Shown piece after piece: positions 11,896 through 23,417 of a DNA stretch of 64,000 nucleotides (position 1 is the first letter of the stretch; each line of letters opens with the position of its first letter). Made by a program: the position numbers and the translations under genes. Under the pieces are notes generated by a model. The model ran no database searches and had not been told where the DNA came from. It worked only from the letters and a program-made list of their open reading frames with translations. Origin of the DNA: Botryotinia globosa (Eukaryota > Ascomycota > Leotiomycetes > Helotiales > Sclerotiniaceae); contig RCSZ01000024.1 of NCBI GenBank assembly GCA_014898425.1, positions 1 through 64,000 on the forward strand, in the 5' to 3' direction.

Positions 11896-12720
11896 AACTA
11901 TTATTCCGAGGATTTTATCGGTGGTCAGCAACCGTGGTGGTGAGCACTGGTGGTGACCACAATCCTAAGAGGGGTAGTGACCAAGCCAAAAACGCTCCAA
12001 TTGGTCACTACCTATCCTGTCTTTAATTTTAAGCTTTTTTGAAAATTGAAAAGATAAATAAATAAAGATTCAATTGAATTTTCTATATATAAAATTAGAA
12101 TTTCGAAATCTTTGATATTAAGGTTTTTATATTGAATTGAAATAACTCTAATTTTAAAAAGGTTGAAGAAAAGCTATGGTAATTTTTAAAGATAAGGGGG
12201 GTAATGATTAGTGAAAAAGTATTAAAAGTTATCAATTAGTTATTACCTTTTTTGGTTTTAATTTAGAGCTTTTTGAAAATTTGAAAAAAGAAACTAATAT
12301 AAATTCAATTGAATAATATTAATTCGAAATTAGAATTTCAAAATCTTTTAAATCGAAGTTTTAAGATTGAATTGAAATAACTCTAATTTTAAAGAGGTTG
12401 AAGAAAAAGCTATGATAATTTTTGAAGGCAGAGGGGTGGTGTTTAGTAAAATGAATAAATTTGGTTATTATCTTTAATTCAATATAAATAGAAATTTTTT
12501 TAAATTTTTATAAAAGATTAGAGTTTATTTTCATTTATATATTGAATTCTAAAGAAATATTTAAATTATCTTTTAAATTAAATGATCTATATTAGTTTTA
12601 ATTATTATTTTAAGGATTTTATTAATAATTAATATTGATAATAGTTATAATTTTAAGAGAGAATAATATTCAAATTAAAAATATTTTAATTAATTATTAT
12701 CTTTTCTAATTATGTGAACA
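11896..12720 (+). repeat. Repeat R1, least mutated copy at the island edge
   Basis: It begins CTAACTATTATTCCGAGGAT. The first ~110 bp keep GC-rich sequence (GGTGGTGAGCACTGGTGGTG, CAAGCCAAAAACGCTCC). Two ~240-bp sub-modules follow (about 12000-12240 and 12240-12470), then a second, strongly RIP-mutated R1 start near 12598. It is inverted relative to 4870-6475, so the gene island is bracketed by opposite R1 copies. RIP damage increases with distance from the gene. Confidence 0.65.
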
Positions 12721-13240
12721 AGAGAATTCATTCTAAGGGAAATCACTTCAAAGAAATAACTCCAATACAAAGGTTATTGTATTGAAAGAATTAAGCGAAT
12801 GTAAAAGAGATTAGTTTTTTCAGTAGTGTTTATATAAGGTCTATTACTTTTATATTTAAATAATTTTTGAATAGAATATAATTAGATATATAAGATTTAT
12901 ATTATATGAGTATTATATCTTTTATATTCTTTTCGAATTAATATTAATTAATAGTATTACAAATTTAACTAATTATTCGAAAACCTTTTAAACCCTTTTG
13001 AATGTCGAAATATAGGGTCAAGATTAGATTTAAAAAAAAATTTAAATAGTGTATTTAATAGATTTGGATTCGATGAATTCAATAGTATTATTCTTATTAT
13101 TATAGGAGTGCTGTAAAGTTAGTAAAATAAAAAAAAGTTAATAATATAAGAAGTTTTTATATTATTAGGGATTTCATTACTTTTTTTGATTAAGGTTTTT
13201 TTTGTATGTTATGTTATATGTGATTGAATTTATTATTAGA
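12721..13240. other. AT-rich DNA, no gene identified
   Basis: Mixed AT-rich sequence with a few less mutated patches (12710-12830, 12960-13070). No reading frame. The right end belongs to the block that is mirrored at 8640-8740. Confidence 0.4.
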
Positions 13241-13875
13241 ATTATTATGAAAAAGAAAAGGAGAATAATAAAAATTAATGAATAAGAATAAGAATAAGAA
13301 TAAAAATATCAAAAAAGAAGAATAATAATAAGAAGAATATTAATAAAAAATGTTAATAAAAAAATATTAATAAAAATGATATAAATAAGAAGAACACTAA
13401 CAAAATTATTATTATATAAAAAAGAAAAAAATAAATATTAATAAGAAAAAAAATAAGAATGAGAATAAGAATGAGAATAAGAATGAGAATAAGAATGAGA
13501 ATAAGAAGAAGTATAAAATAAGGATAAGAATAACAAAAAGAATATTAAAAAGAATATTAAAAAGAATATTAAAAAGAATATTAAAAAGAATATTAAAAAG
13601 AATATGAAAAAAAAAATTAAAAAAAAAATATTAAGAAATAAAAATATTAAGAAATAAAAATATTACAAAATAAAAATATCTAAAAAAAAATAATTAAAAA
13701 ATAAAAATATTAAAAAATGAAAATATTAAAAAATAAAAATATTAAAAAATAAAAATATTAATAAAAAAAAAATTAATAAAAAAAAATTATAAAAAATGTT
13801 AATAAAAAAATATCAATGAAAAAAAACAATAATAAGAAAAAGAAAAATAAAAAGAATGTAAATAAGATAAATTTC
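13241..13875 (+). repeat. ~600-nt purine-rich strand with several short-unit arrays
   Basis: The + strand is nearly free of C and made mostly of A, G and isolated T. Sub-arrays are AATAAGAATGAG (12 bp) at about 13441-13505, AAAAAGAATATT (12 bp) at about 13533-13606, and a 15-16-bp AAATATTAAGAAATAA / AAATATTAAAAAATAA array at about 13625-13765. It ends where the R1 tip begins. The same association, inverted, exists at 8091-8400. Confidence 0.75.
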
Positions 13876-13925
13876 GAAGGGTAACTTTAATTATTATTCT
13901 AAGGATTTTATTAGTGGTTAGTATT

Positions 13926-14533
13926 TGTTACGTACATGGAATCAATATGCATGGAACCAATACGCATGAAACCAATACGCATGGAACCAATACGCATGGA
14001 ATCAATACGCATGAAATCAATAGAAGTTATAAGCTTTATCATTATACTATATATATAATCTAATTAAAAGTTATAATATTAGGGATTGAATCTAATAATT
14101 TATTATTATATATATATTTTAACAGAACTTTCTTCTTTTATTCTTTTCGTTCTGAAAAAACTAATTATAAAGAATATTTATTTATATAATTAATTATATA
14201 ATATATAATATTATAATTGTATTTGCTAATATCCTTACTATTAATAATCAATTTATTAATGATTTTAGAATATTCAATCATTAAATAAATATATCCTCGT
14301 TTCTGATCCACTTTTTATTAAGAAAATCTATTTTCAATCAAACAAGCTTTAATCAGAAATCCCAGAATAATATTCATTTAAATCTCTAATACTTTATTAT
14401 ATATATAGAATCGATATATATGGAACCAATAGAAATTATAAGCTTTACCACTATATTATATATACAATTTAGTCAAAAGGCATAATATCACGGATTGAAC
14501 CTAATAGCTTACTACTATATATATATCCTAACA
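13926..14533 (-). mobile_element. TRIM-1: short non-coding LTR-flanked element
   Basis: Left LTR 13926-14124 (TGTTACGTACATGG...TTTTAACA) and right LTR 14395-14533 (ending CCTAACA) flank ~270 bp of internal sequence that matches TRIM-2 and TRIM-3 in reverse complement. In minus-strand sense, the purine tract before the 3' LTR corresponds to 14125-14150 (C/T-rich on +). TSD is GTATT/ATATT (one RIP-type change), lying inside R1 at TTAGTATT. No ORF exists. It is a terminal-repeat retrotransposon in miniature, mobilised if at all by another element's enzymes. Confidence 0.8.
13930..14022. repeat. 15-bp expansion inside the TRIM-1 left LTR
   Basis: Six imperfect copies of ACGCATGGAACCAAT. The partner LTR (14395-14533) has only about two such units and the other TRIM LTRs have one. 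This explains why the left LTR is 199 bp and not about 130 bp. Confidence 0.85.
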
Positions 14534-15318
14534 ATATTAGTAGTGATTACAATTTAAAGGAGGGCAATGATTTAGTTAAAAACGCTTCAATTAGTTATTA
14601 TCTTTTCTAACTTCAATTTTAGGGTTTTTTGAAATAAAAAAAAAGAAATTAATAAAGATTCAATTGAATTTTTTACATATAAAATTAGAATTTCGAAGTC
14701 TTTTATATTAAAGTTTTTATATTGAATTAAAATAACTGTAATTTTAAAAAGATTAAAAAAAAGCTATAATAATTTATAAAAAAACAAAAAGATAATAACT
14801 AGCAAAAAAGCATTAAAAGTTATTAATTGGTTATTATCTTTTCTAACTTTAATTTAAAACTTTTCAAAAATTTAAAAAAAGAAATTAATAAAGATTTAAT
14901 TAAATAATAATAATTTGAAATCGAAATTTCAAAATCTTTTCTATTAGAATTTCTGTATTAAATTGAAATAACCCTGATTTTAAATTTTTTAAAAGAATTA
15001 AAAAAAAGTTATAATAATTTTTGAAAACAAAAGAATAATGACCAGCAAAATAAATAAATTTAATCATTATTTTTAATTCAATATAAAATAAGTTTTTTAA
15101 AATTTTTTATGAAAGATTAAAACTTATTTTCATTAATATATTGAAATCTAAGAATAAATTCAAATTATCTAACTATTATTCCAAGAATTTTTTTGATAAT
15201 TATTATTAATAATAATTACAACCCTAAAAAAGATAATAATTCAAATAAAAAGTTATTATTTAATCATTACTTTTTTATATTTTAATTCTAAACTTTTTAG
15301 AAGTTTGAAAAAAGAAAT

Positions 15319-16142
15319 TGTTAGTATCACCATGGGGATAATAAAGACAATATAATACTATAATTCATATTATTATAATATTACTTAAAATTCTAAAAGT
15401 TAGAGTTATAATATATCTATACTATAATATCAAAACATTAATATAAATACTAATACAATTATATAATCCCTATCTCAATATTAGCAATTCTCTAAAATTA
15501 TTGAATCGTATTCTTCTAATTAATACCTTTTTGTTTATATAATCTCTTATTCTTTTAATTTCTCTCAATTTATTTTATAACCTTGATCTTTATAATATTA
15601 TGATTAATCAAATTCTTTAGAACTTGATACAATTTAGATTTAGTTATTATATTATTGAAATTAAATTTTTTATAAATTTATTTGATTCTTATAATCTCTT
15701 ATTTCTTATATATTTCTCAAATAGTTATTATATCAATTATAAATTTCTTTTTATTAATAATTCCAAATTTTGTAAAATAATTATAAAATGATTTGAAATT
15801 GATATCCTAATTAATGAGATTTTATAATTTAAGAAAATCTTATCAATTATACTTTTAGTTATTATATTAATATTAAAATCTGAAATCATGCTATATAGTT
15901 CTGATGTTAATATACTTCTAATAACTCTTTTATATTTAATAAATAATCAATAAATAATCAATAAATAATCAATAAATAATCAATAAATAATCAATAAATA
16001 ATCAATAAATAATCAATAAATAATCAATAAATAATCAATAAATAATCAATAAATAATCAATAAATAATCAATAAATAATCAATAAATAATATTAACTTTA
16101 TTGTATTTATTTATCAAAACAACAATATATTTAATCTAAAAG
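15319..16142 (-). mobile_element. Copia 3' fragment with LTR (copy C)
   Basis: The LTR at 15319-15480 (TGTTAGTATCACCATGGGGA... on +) is the reverse complement of the Copia LTR at 26930. 15481-15930 matches the RNase H/3' region of the 26930-31574 element (its 31090-31430) in reverse complement. 16091-16142 matches 32660-32710 of Copia copy B. The remainder of the element is missing: TRIM-2 follows directly. RIP has destroyed all frames. Confidence 0.75.
15939..16090. repeat. 11-bp tandem array inside Copia copy C
   Basis: About 14 nearly perfect copies of AATAAATAATC. The homologous place in Copia copy A (about 30930-30960) has one to two units, so this array grew within the dead element. 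Confidence 0.9.
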
Positions 16143-16673
16143 TATTAGGATATATATATAGCAATAAGCTATTAGGTTTAATCCCTGATACTGTGCCTTT
16201 TATAATCAGATTGCATGCATAGCTTAATGATAAAGCTTACAACTTCTATTAGTTGTTTTTGTATACATGATAAAGTATCAGGGATTAAGCCAAATAGATA
16301 CTATTCTAGGATCTCTAATTAGAGCTTACTTGATTAGAAATAGATTTTCTTAATAAAAAGCGGGTCAGAGGCAAGAATGTACTACTTAATAATTGGATAT
16401 TCTAAATTCATTAATAAATTGACTATTAATAGTAAGAATATAACTAATATAATTATATATTATATATTATATAATTAATTATATAAATAAATATTCTCTA
16501 TAATTAATCTTTTCAAAATAAAAAAAATAAAAGAGGGAAACTCTATTAGAATATATATATAATAATAAGCTATTAAATTCAATCTTTGATACTATGCCTT
16601 TTATAGTCAGATTGTGTGTGTGGCTTAGTGATAAAGCTTACGACTTCTACTGGTTGTTTCCGTGCACGTGACA
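16143..16673 (+). mobile_element. TRIM-2: short non-coding LTR-flanked element
   Basis: 5' LTR 16143-16272 and 3' LTR 16544-16673, each 130 bp and ending ATA/ACA. The ~270-bp internal part has no ORF. A polypurine tract lies at about 16515-16541 (AATAAAAGAGGGAAA). Directly after the 5' LTR, 16274-16291 (AGTATCAGGGATTAAGCC) can pair with 16175-16192 of the same LTR (GGTTTAATCCCTGATACT): 17 Watson-Crick pairs plus one G-T. The flanks differ (Copia on the left, Gypsy on the right) and there is no TSD, so this copy marks a rearrangement junction. Confidence 0.8.
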
Positions 16674-17028
16674 GTGTATAAAAATATAAAGATATTATTC
16701 AATTATAATATTGATTTTTTCTATTTAATTATTGGATTCGAAATGGAATAAAAAAATTTGTTTCAAAATAATTGATAAATGTTTAAACGAATATTTTCAG
16801 AATTCAGAAAAATATTAGAAGTTTTTATTAGATATAATATTATTAGGAATATTATATAGATAATAGATTTTTTAATAAATCGATTTACAAACTTTTCTAT
16901 AAATAATCTTATAATTAATAAAAAATATTATATCTTAATTAAACAATAAACAATTATAATAATATATTAATATTTCTTTTTATAATATTTACTAATTAAT
17001 AATAATATGATATAATCAATAGAGATAT

Positions 17029-17187
17029 TGTGAGGGCGCACGGACCCTCTATACACGTGACCGGCTGTACTAGCCATTTTAGCTAGTTTTCAAGTATAAG
17101 TTGAAAGCCTCGCTTCCAACTTCCTCTTAGATCTTTATCAATAACTAAACCATTAAAACAACTCCTTTTTAGTTCACAGTCCTCATA
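17029..17187. mobile_element. Solo LTR of a second family, TSD GATAT
   Basis: 159 bp from TGTGAGGGCGCACGGACC to AGTCCTCATA (original end probably ...CTCACA), flanked by GATAT at 17024-17028 and 17188-17192. It interrupts Gypsy copy M. It keeps CpG and CACGTGAC (17054-17061) within heavily RIP-mutated surroundings, so it inserted later or escaped RIP as a short single copy. No internal element remains. Confidence 0.85.
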
Positions 17188-19597
17188 GATATCAAATCAA
17201 AAATAGAATAATATTAATAGAAATTCAAGGAATTTAAATATAGTAAAATGGAAGGTTTTGATATAAAAATAGAGTTAATAAACTTATATAAATATTTCAA
17301 TCTTTTTGAATATATTAAATTATTAATATATATAAAAAACAAAATTAATAATTTTAATATAACCAAAATGTTTGATTAATCTAATTGAATATATATGATA
17401 TATAATCTATATACAAAATTCAATAGAAAAGAAAACAAAGAGATAATTATAATAGAAAATCTTATCATTTATTAATCTATAATCTTATAAAATTATTTGA
17501 AAATCTTTTCGAATATTTAATAATTAATAACAAACCAAAAAATTCTAAAATACTATATATATAATTATGATTAATTCCAATAATTTGTATACTTTGTTAA
17601 TAAAATTATCAATTAATTTATTAATATCGAAAATAATTATACCTATTAAAATTACAATCAGATTTAAATTATTATTTATTTATCGAATAATATTTTTGAA
17701 TATAATAATATTAAATATCTATTTTGAAAAGATTATCTATAAACAATTTTTGATTCGATTATCATTAAAATTGATATATACTAAACAATTTTCAATTTTA
17801 AAATTTAAAATATTGAAATAAACAGCTTTGTAATCAAATCAATATATAATATAGAAATTGAATTCTAATAAAAATTTGATTTATTTAGTTTATTATTAGT
17901 TTAGTATTTTTATTGATATCAAATATTCAAGGTTTTTATAATTGATAATAATCTCAAATAATTTCTAAATATTATATAATTTCAATCTCTATTCTTTTAA
18001 TAATTTTATAATCATTAGGAATTTTTTATTATAGATTTTAGAATTGTATTCAGTAATACTATATTTCAATAAAAAATATACTATTAAATATAAATATCCC
18101 TTATTATTATATTATAAAAAGACACTACTTACAGCCCAATTAGAAATATTGATTTCAATGATTATATAACAATAATAATTAAATATAATAAAAATCAAAA
18201 TAAAGGAACAAGTATTCTTCAATATTATAAAAGCATTTTTCTATTCGGAATTCTATTTCTATATCTTTTTTTTCTTTAGAAGATAATTAAAGGATTCTAC
18301 AATTTTGAAAAAATTGCAAATAAAATATCAATAAAAATTAGCAAATCCAAAAAACACTAAAGATTTTTGAATTTAACTAATGATTTCTAATAAAATATAA
18401 TATCGATTTTTTTTAGATTTATCTTTATATCTTCTAGAATAATAATTAAATTAAAATATTTGATTCTTTTTATTTCGAATTTGTATTTATCAATATTGAT
18501 TTGTTGTTTAGTATTAATCAATTATTAAATAATTTTATGAATACATTCTTTGTGATTTATAATATTCTGAGAATAAATCAAAATATTATTTAAGTATACT
18601 ATACAAATTCTATCTAAAAGATCGAAAAGAATATAATTGATATAATTCTGAAACAAAGTTGGTATATTATAAAGTCCAAAGGGTATTATTAATAATTCGA
18701 ATAAGCTAAAACAAATAGTAAAAGTGGTTTTCTATTTATAATCTTTTGTAATTTGTGATTTATTAAAAGTAATAATAATATCAAGTTTAATATAGATTTT
18801 TATATGATATAAAATATTGAGGGTTTTTTTAATTAATAATAGAGAATATTAGTTCTTAATGATAATATTATTTAGATTTTAATAATCTTAATAAATTCGA
18901 ATACTTTTCTTTAGTTTAATAGTTAAAAGAAATAAAACAATTAATCAGGAATAAAATTCTTAAATAAATCTTTTATTCAAATTATTATTAAGTTATCTAT
19001 AAACGATCTGAAATTTAATTAAAGATATTAGATAGTCTTTATTATATAGTGATTTTTTATTTAGTATAACCTCAATCTTATAGTTTTATAAATATTGTAA
19101 TAGAAGTTTATTAATAAAGGAGGATAAGAATCGTGGGTATGGATTACAAAGCTAGGAAAACAATTTGTCTTGAATTTCTATTATAAAAAAAATAGATCGA
19201 TCAATTTTTTCTATAAACTTATTAATATTATTATTTATTAAGTTTTGGTATAATTAAATAGAATCTTTGATTATTATATAGTATAGATTGCAAACCTTAT
19301 TCAATTCGTCCCAAAATATTTTTGTAATATAAATATTATCATTCTTATAGAATTATATAAAGCTATTAGCTATAAAGAATTTTATATCTTACATTTCAGG
19401 GTGAATATTTTATATAATATCGAATAATTTATTTGAGAAATTCGATAATAATAATGATAATAAGAATAGAATATTTTGATTCTATAATAATTTTTTATAT
19501 TTTCTGGAATTAGTAATAAATTGAGCTAAAATTGATTTTAAGAATAATTGATTAGAAATCATTCTAACCCAAATATTTATTTTATTATTTGTTAGGA

Positions 19598-19642
19598 TAT
19601 ATATATAGTAGTAAGCTGTCAGGACTTCAATCCCTGATACTG
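19598..19642 (+). promoter_or_regulatory. TRIM LTR TATA box and predicted transcript 5' end
   Basis: ATATATATATA lies at LTR positions ~8-18. A normal 25-35-nt spacing puts transcription start near LTR position 36-45, that is at CTTCAATCCCTGATACT (19626-19642). That same segment is complementary to the sequence after the LTR. The start site is inferred, not observed. Confidence 0.5.
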
Positions 19643-19722
19643 TGCCTTTTGGGGTCAGATTGTATGTGTAGCTTAGTGGTAAAGCTTACAACTTCTACAA
19701 ATTGTTTCTGTATACGTAATAG

Positions 19723-19740
19723 AGTATCAGGAATTGAAGT
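19723..19740 (+). other. Putative self-complementary primer-binding site of TRIM-3
   Basis: AGTATCAGGAATTGAAGT begins 2 nt after the 5' LTR and is the reverse complement of ACTTCAATCCCTGATACT (19625-19642), with one RIP-type mismatch over 18 nt. It does not begin with TGG, which a primer-binding site for an intact tRNA 3' end would. Tf1/sushi-type retrotransposons prime reverse transcription by folding the mRNA 5' end onto such a site. Confidence 0.6.
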
Positions 19741-21836
19741 AGATATAGTTCTAAGATCTCTGATTAAGACTTATTTGATTTGAAATAGATTTTCTGAATA
19801 AGAAATGAATTAGAGATAAGAATGTATCTACTTAATGATTGGATATTCTAAATTCATTAATAAATTGATTATTAATGATAAGAATATAACTAATATAATT
19901 ATATATTATATATCATATAGTTAACTATATAAATAAATATTCTCTATAATTAATCTTTTCGAGATAAAAAGAATAAAAGAGGAAAGCTTTGTTAGAATAT
20001 ATATATAATAATAAGCTGTCAGGACTTTAATCCCTGATACTATGCCTTTTGGGATTAGATTGCATGTGTGGCTTAGTAGTAAAGCTTACGACTTCTACTA
20101 GTTGTTTCCGTGCACGTGACATTATTGATATAATAAATATAGTAAAAATTTTATTAAATATTTCGAAATGGATAATATTAGGGTTTTTTTAAATATCCAA
20201 AGTTTTAATAGATTTAAGAATTATCAATTAATTTCGAAATAACAACAAAATATTTTCAAAATATTTATTAATAGTTTTTTTTATAAAGATTAGTTTTGAA
20301 ATAAGCTTTTATAAAAACAATTTGGGATTAATTAATATAACTTTATTATTTTTTGATAAAATTATTTTATAATTATTTCAATTAATAAAGCAATTAGAAT
20401 ATAATTTTTATAAAAATAGTTTGAAATCAATTAATATAACTTTGCTATTTTTTAGTAAAATTATTTTATAGTTATTAATTATATCAGGAATAATAATTAC
20501 TATAATATTAATAAGATAATGATATTTCGAATAATATATAAATATAAATTTAAGTATTATTATTAATCAATTAATAATAAGATTATAATATTAAAGCTAA
20601 AAAAAACTAAAAATCACCGGATTTTGTAATTAATAAAGTAATAATATAAAATAAATTGATTTCTTTATAGTTATTAATTTATATATTCAAAAGTATATAT
20701 TGAAAAAGGATATTAAAGAATTTCTTATTAATTAGAAATAGATAATGAGTATAGGAAAAGAAATATTTAAATATTTAGAATTTAGAAATGATTTTTTTAT
20801 CAATAAAACCATAGTTTATAGTTCTACTATCAATAAGATTAATAAATAGAATAGTTATATTAAATATAAAAAAAATTCTATTAAGATTTTAAAAGATTTA
20901 TTATTTATTAATTTAAAATATAAAGAATCCTTAGATATAACCAATCCTTTAATTTATAAAAATAAATTTCTTATAAAAAAGAATCTCAATTTGTGATTAT
21001 AAATCAGGGTTAATCTTTTGATATATCGAATTAGAAAATTGAATTTCTATTTTCTTTCGAATAAATAGATCTCTTAATGTATCCTTTTAAATGAATTTTT
21101 TAAATGAAGTTGAAAGGAGTAAAGATAATATAATATAATAATATAACTAAAAAGCAATTAATAGCTAGATTTTGATATAAGAAAATAATAATATTGCAAT
21201 AAACTAAGAAGCAATTAATAAATGGGTTCTAATATATAGAAATAATAATATTATAATAAAATCTAAGACTTTAATATTAATTGATTATAGAGAAGCAATT
21301 AGTATAGAGATTATATCTTATATTAATATTAATATTATTTTTTATATTATTAATTTGTTTTTTATTACAATTGTTTTTGATATAATCAGATTTCTTATAA
21401 TAAAGATAAAGAATATATTCAAAATATTGTTTTCGAATATAATAAAACTGAGGGTATTAAATTTAATAAATAATATTCAATTGTATAGAATTGCTAAAAA
21501 GATTTAGTATAAAAGAAATTATAATTAGAGCTGATTTTTTATTGTAAGATTTTAATTAATTATAGTTGAAATTGATACTTTGATTTTTATATTGATTATT
21601 GAGGTAAACTTTTTTCTTTAGATTATTATAAACATTTTGCTATTAAATTATTTATATATTAATATTAATAGTAAAGGGTTTAATATTATAATTAATCGAG
21701 ATATCGATTAATTCCTATAAAACTTTGAGTTTAAAATGAATAATTTACTTTTTAATAATTTTATTGTATTTAATAATAAACTATTTAAATTCAATAATAA
21801 AAATATTAAATAGAATTCTTTTTATTTTATTGGAGG

Positions 21837-22496
21837 TTTACCTCCTTAATAATCTGGCCGCCCGTGAGGGCCGAAGGTGTATAGACACGAAAAAAGAGAA
21901 CCTCGCTTAGTGAGACCCGATTCAAGCGATCTGATTGGCTCGACTTTCTTGTCATTGTAGTCATAGTATAGAAGTGTAGATTCTTAGGGGTTTTCAACAA
22001 AATTATCTAAATTAGTTGAATAAAAAGAAAACAAAAGTGATAATTATATATAAGAAGCTAAGGGCTTTCAAATGATATATTTTTTATATTGCTAGCTTCA
22101 AAACTAAGGGTTTTCTAAAGGGTTGAAGTTTAATTAGTATAGATATAGTTGGAGTTTATATAATCAATTGGAAAAGGGTTATATTGAATATAGTGAGCCT
22201 AAAATTAATAAAAATTATTTTAATACTATAGCTTTCGTGGTTCAGTGGTATAGTTAATGATTCGAAGTGAAGTGACTCACTATAATGTAAAAAATAAAAA
22301 TGTGAATAAAAATAAAAATGTGAATAAAAATGAAGATGAAAAATATAAATAAAAAAAAGTAATATAATAAGGTAAACCGACTTCGTCTGCAAGCTTTCAA
22401 TAAAATTTCTTTTTTAGATTTTTATAATAATAAATATAATTATATAATACTTTCTCAAAAAGCAAGGGGTCCGGGGGCTCGCAGGCCCCTGATATC
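21837..22496. mobile_element. 660-bp insert of unknown class in Gypsy copy M
   Basis: The Gypsy sequence expected from 44600-44680 stops at about 21836 and resumes at about 22497. The insert starts with a perfect inverted repeat GGAGGTTTACCTCC and a GC-rich head (GGCCGCCCGTGAGGGCCGAA). It ends with AAGGGGTCCGGGGGCTCGCA, where AGGGGTC and GGCCCCT can form a 7-bp stem. The middle is AT-rich, with an 18-bp AAAAATAAAAATGTGAAT repeat at ~22288-22335. No ORF and no clear TSD. It could be a solo LTR, a Helitron-like fragment or a SINE-like insertion. Confidence 0.5.
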
Positions 22497-23417
22497 TATT
22501 ATAATTTATAAAGACTTTTTATAATAGATTAAGAGTTTGATATTATTTGTTCAATTTATATCAAATGCTTGTTATAATATGCTATTTAGGAGACTAAAGG
22601 TTGGAATTATATATATTATTAGTAATTGTATTAAAATATATTTAATTATTTATATAAATTCAATCAAAAAAATAATAACAAGAAATATAATCTTTTGAAA
22701 TTCCGATTTGTTTTTATAATTTGTAATCAAGCAATAATTAATTATATTATAAAATACTATATGTTGGTTTTAGTATTTTATAATATCTTGTTTATTATTA
22801 TTAAACTTTTCAAGAATAATTAAATATTTTTAATAAACTAAAGTTTGTGGATTACTATGAATAGCAATTTTCAATATCTTAATTGTATTTTTTAAATTGA
22901 TAATCTATAGTTGAATATTACTAATTTAGGTTTATAATAAATTCATAATTAATTTGATTAAAGCAAATATAACTCTAGCAATTATAAAATATATATTATT
23001 TAAATTATTAAATAGATTTATGAATAAAAAGATATCGATATTAATAAAATTAATAATATAAATCAAAAAAGGGAATTGTAAAGATAAATTGAATATAAAT
23101 ATCTAATCGACTATTTTTAATAGTAATATAAATAAATAATAAGTATAATTAGGATATATAATAAATCAATAATGAATATAATTAAAGTAATCGATAAAGC
23201 AATCAAGATATAACTTTTATAAAAACAATTTGAAATCGATTGATATAATTTTACTACTTTTTAATAAAATTATCTTAATAATAAATATAATTAGAATATA
23301 TAATAGGTTAATAATAAATACAATTAAAATAATTAATAAAACGATTGGGGTATAACTTCAATAGCGGTTTTAATTCCTTAAATAAAATTATAATAGCTTA
23401 TAAAAGATAGTACAACT

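Larger units (their letters stand above)
13884..15318 (+). repeat. Repeat R1 split by TRIM-1
   Basis: The R1 start (AATTATTATTCTAAGGATTT) at about 13884 is interrupted at 13926 by TRIM-1. It resumes at 14534 with AGTAGTGATTACAATTTAAAGG, the continuation expected from 11930-11990. A second R1 start lies at about 15172 (CTAACTATTATTCCAAGAAT). That copy is cut at 15318 by the Copia LTR. Confidence 0.65.
19591..20121 (+). mobile_element. TRIM-3: best-preserved TRIM, TSD TTATT
   Basis: 5' LTR 19591-19721 and 3' LTR 19990-20121, from TGTTAGGATATATATA to GTGCACGTGACA. They are flanked by TTATT at 19586-19590 and 20122-20126. Internal DNA is 268 bp without an ORF. A purine tract (19961-19986, AAAAAGAATAAAAGAGGAAAG core) abuts the 3' LTR, as expected for plus-strand priming. 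The region following the 5' LTR is complementary to the LTR itself and is listed separately. It is nested in Gypsy copy M. Confidence 0.9.

Noticed and set aside
15939..16090. CRISPR-like array
   Set aside because: The units are contiguous 11-mers without spacers, inside a transposon copy.
16600..16650. tRNA gene (GTGGCTTAGTGGTAAAGC resembles an A box)
   Set aside because: No B box at the right distance and no cloverleaf. It is part of the TRIM LTR. A tRNA-derived origin of this piece remains possible.
17567..17821. 84-codon plus-strand ORF
   Set aside because: Lies antisense within the RIP-dead Gypsy copy M. AT-rich DNA gives such frames by chance.
22225..22275. tRNA-Gly-like start (GTGGTTCAGTGGTATAG)
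   Set aside because: Only the 5' half resembles a tRNA. There is no acceptor stem partner or T-arm downstream.
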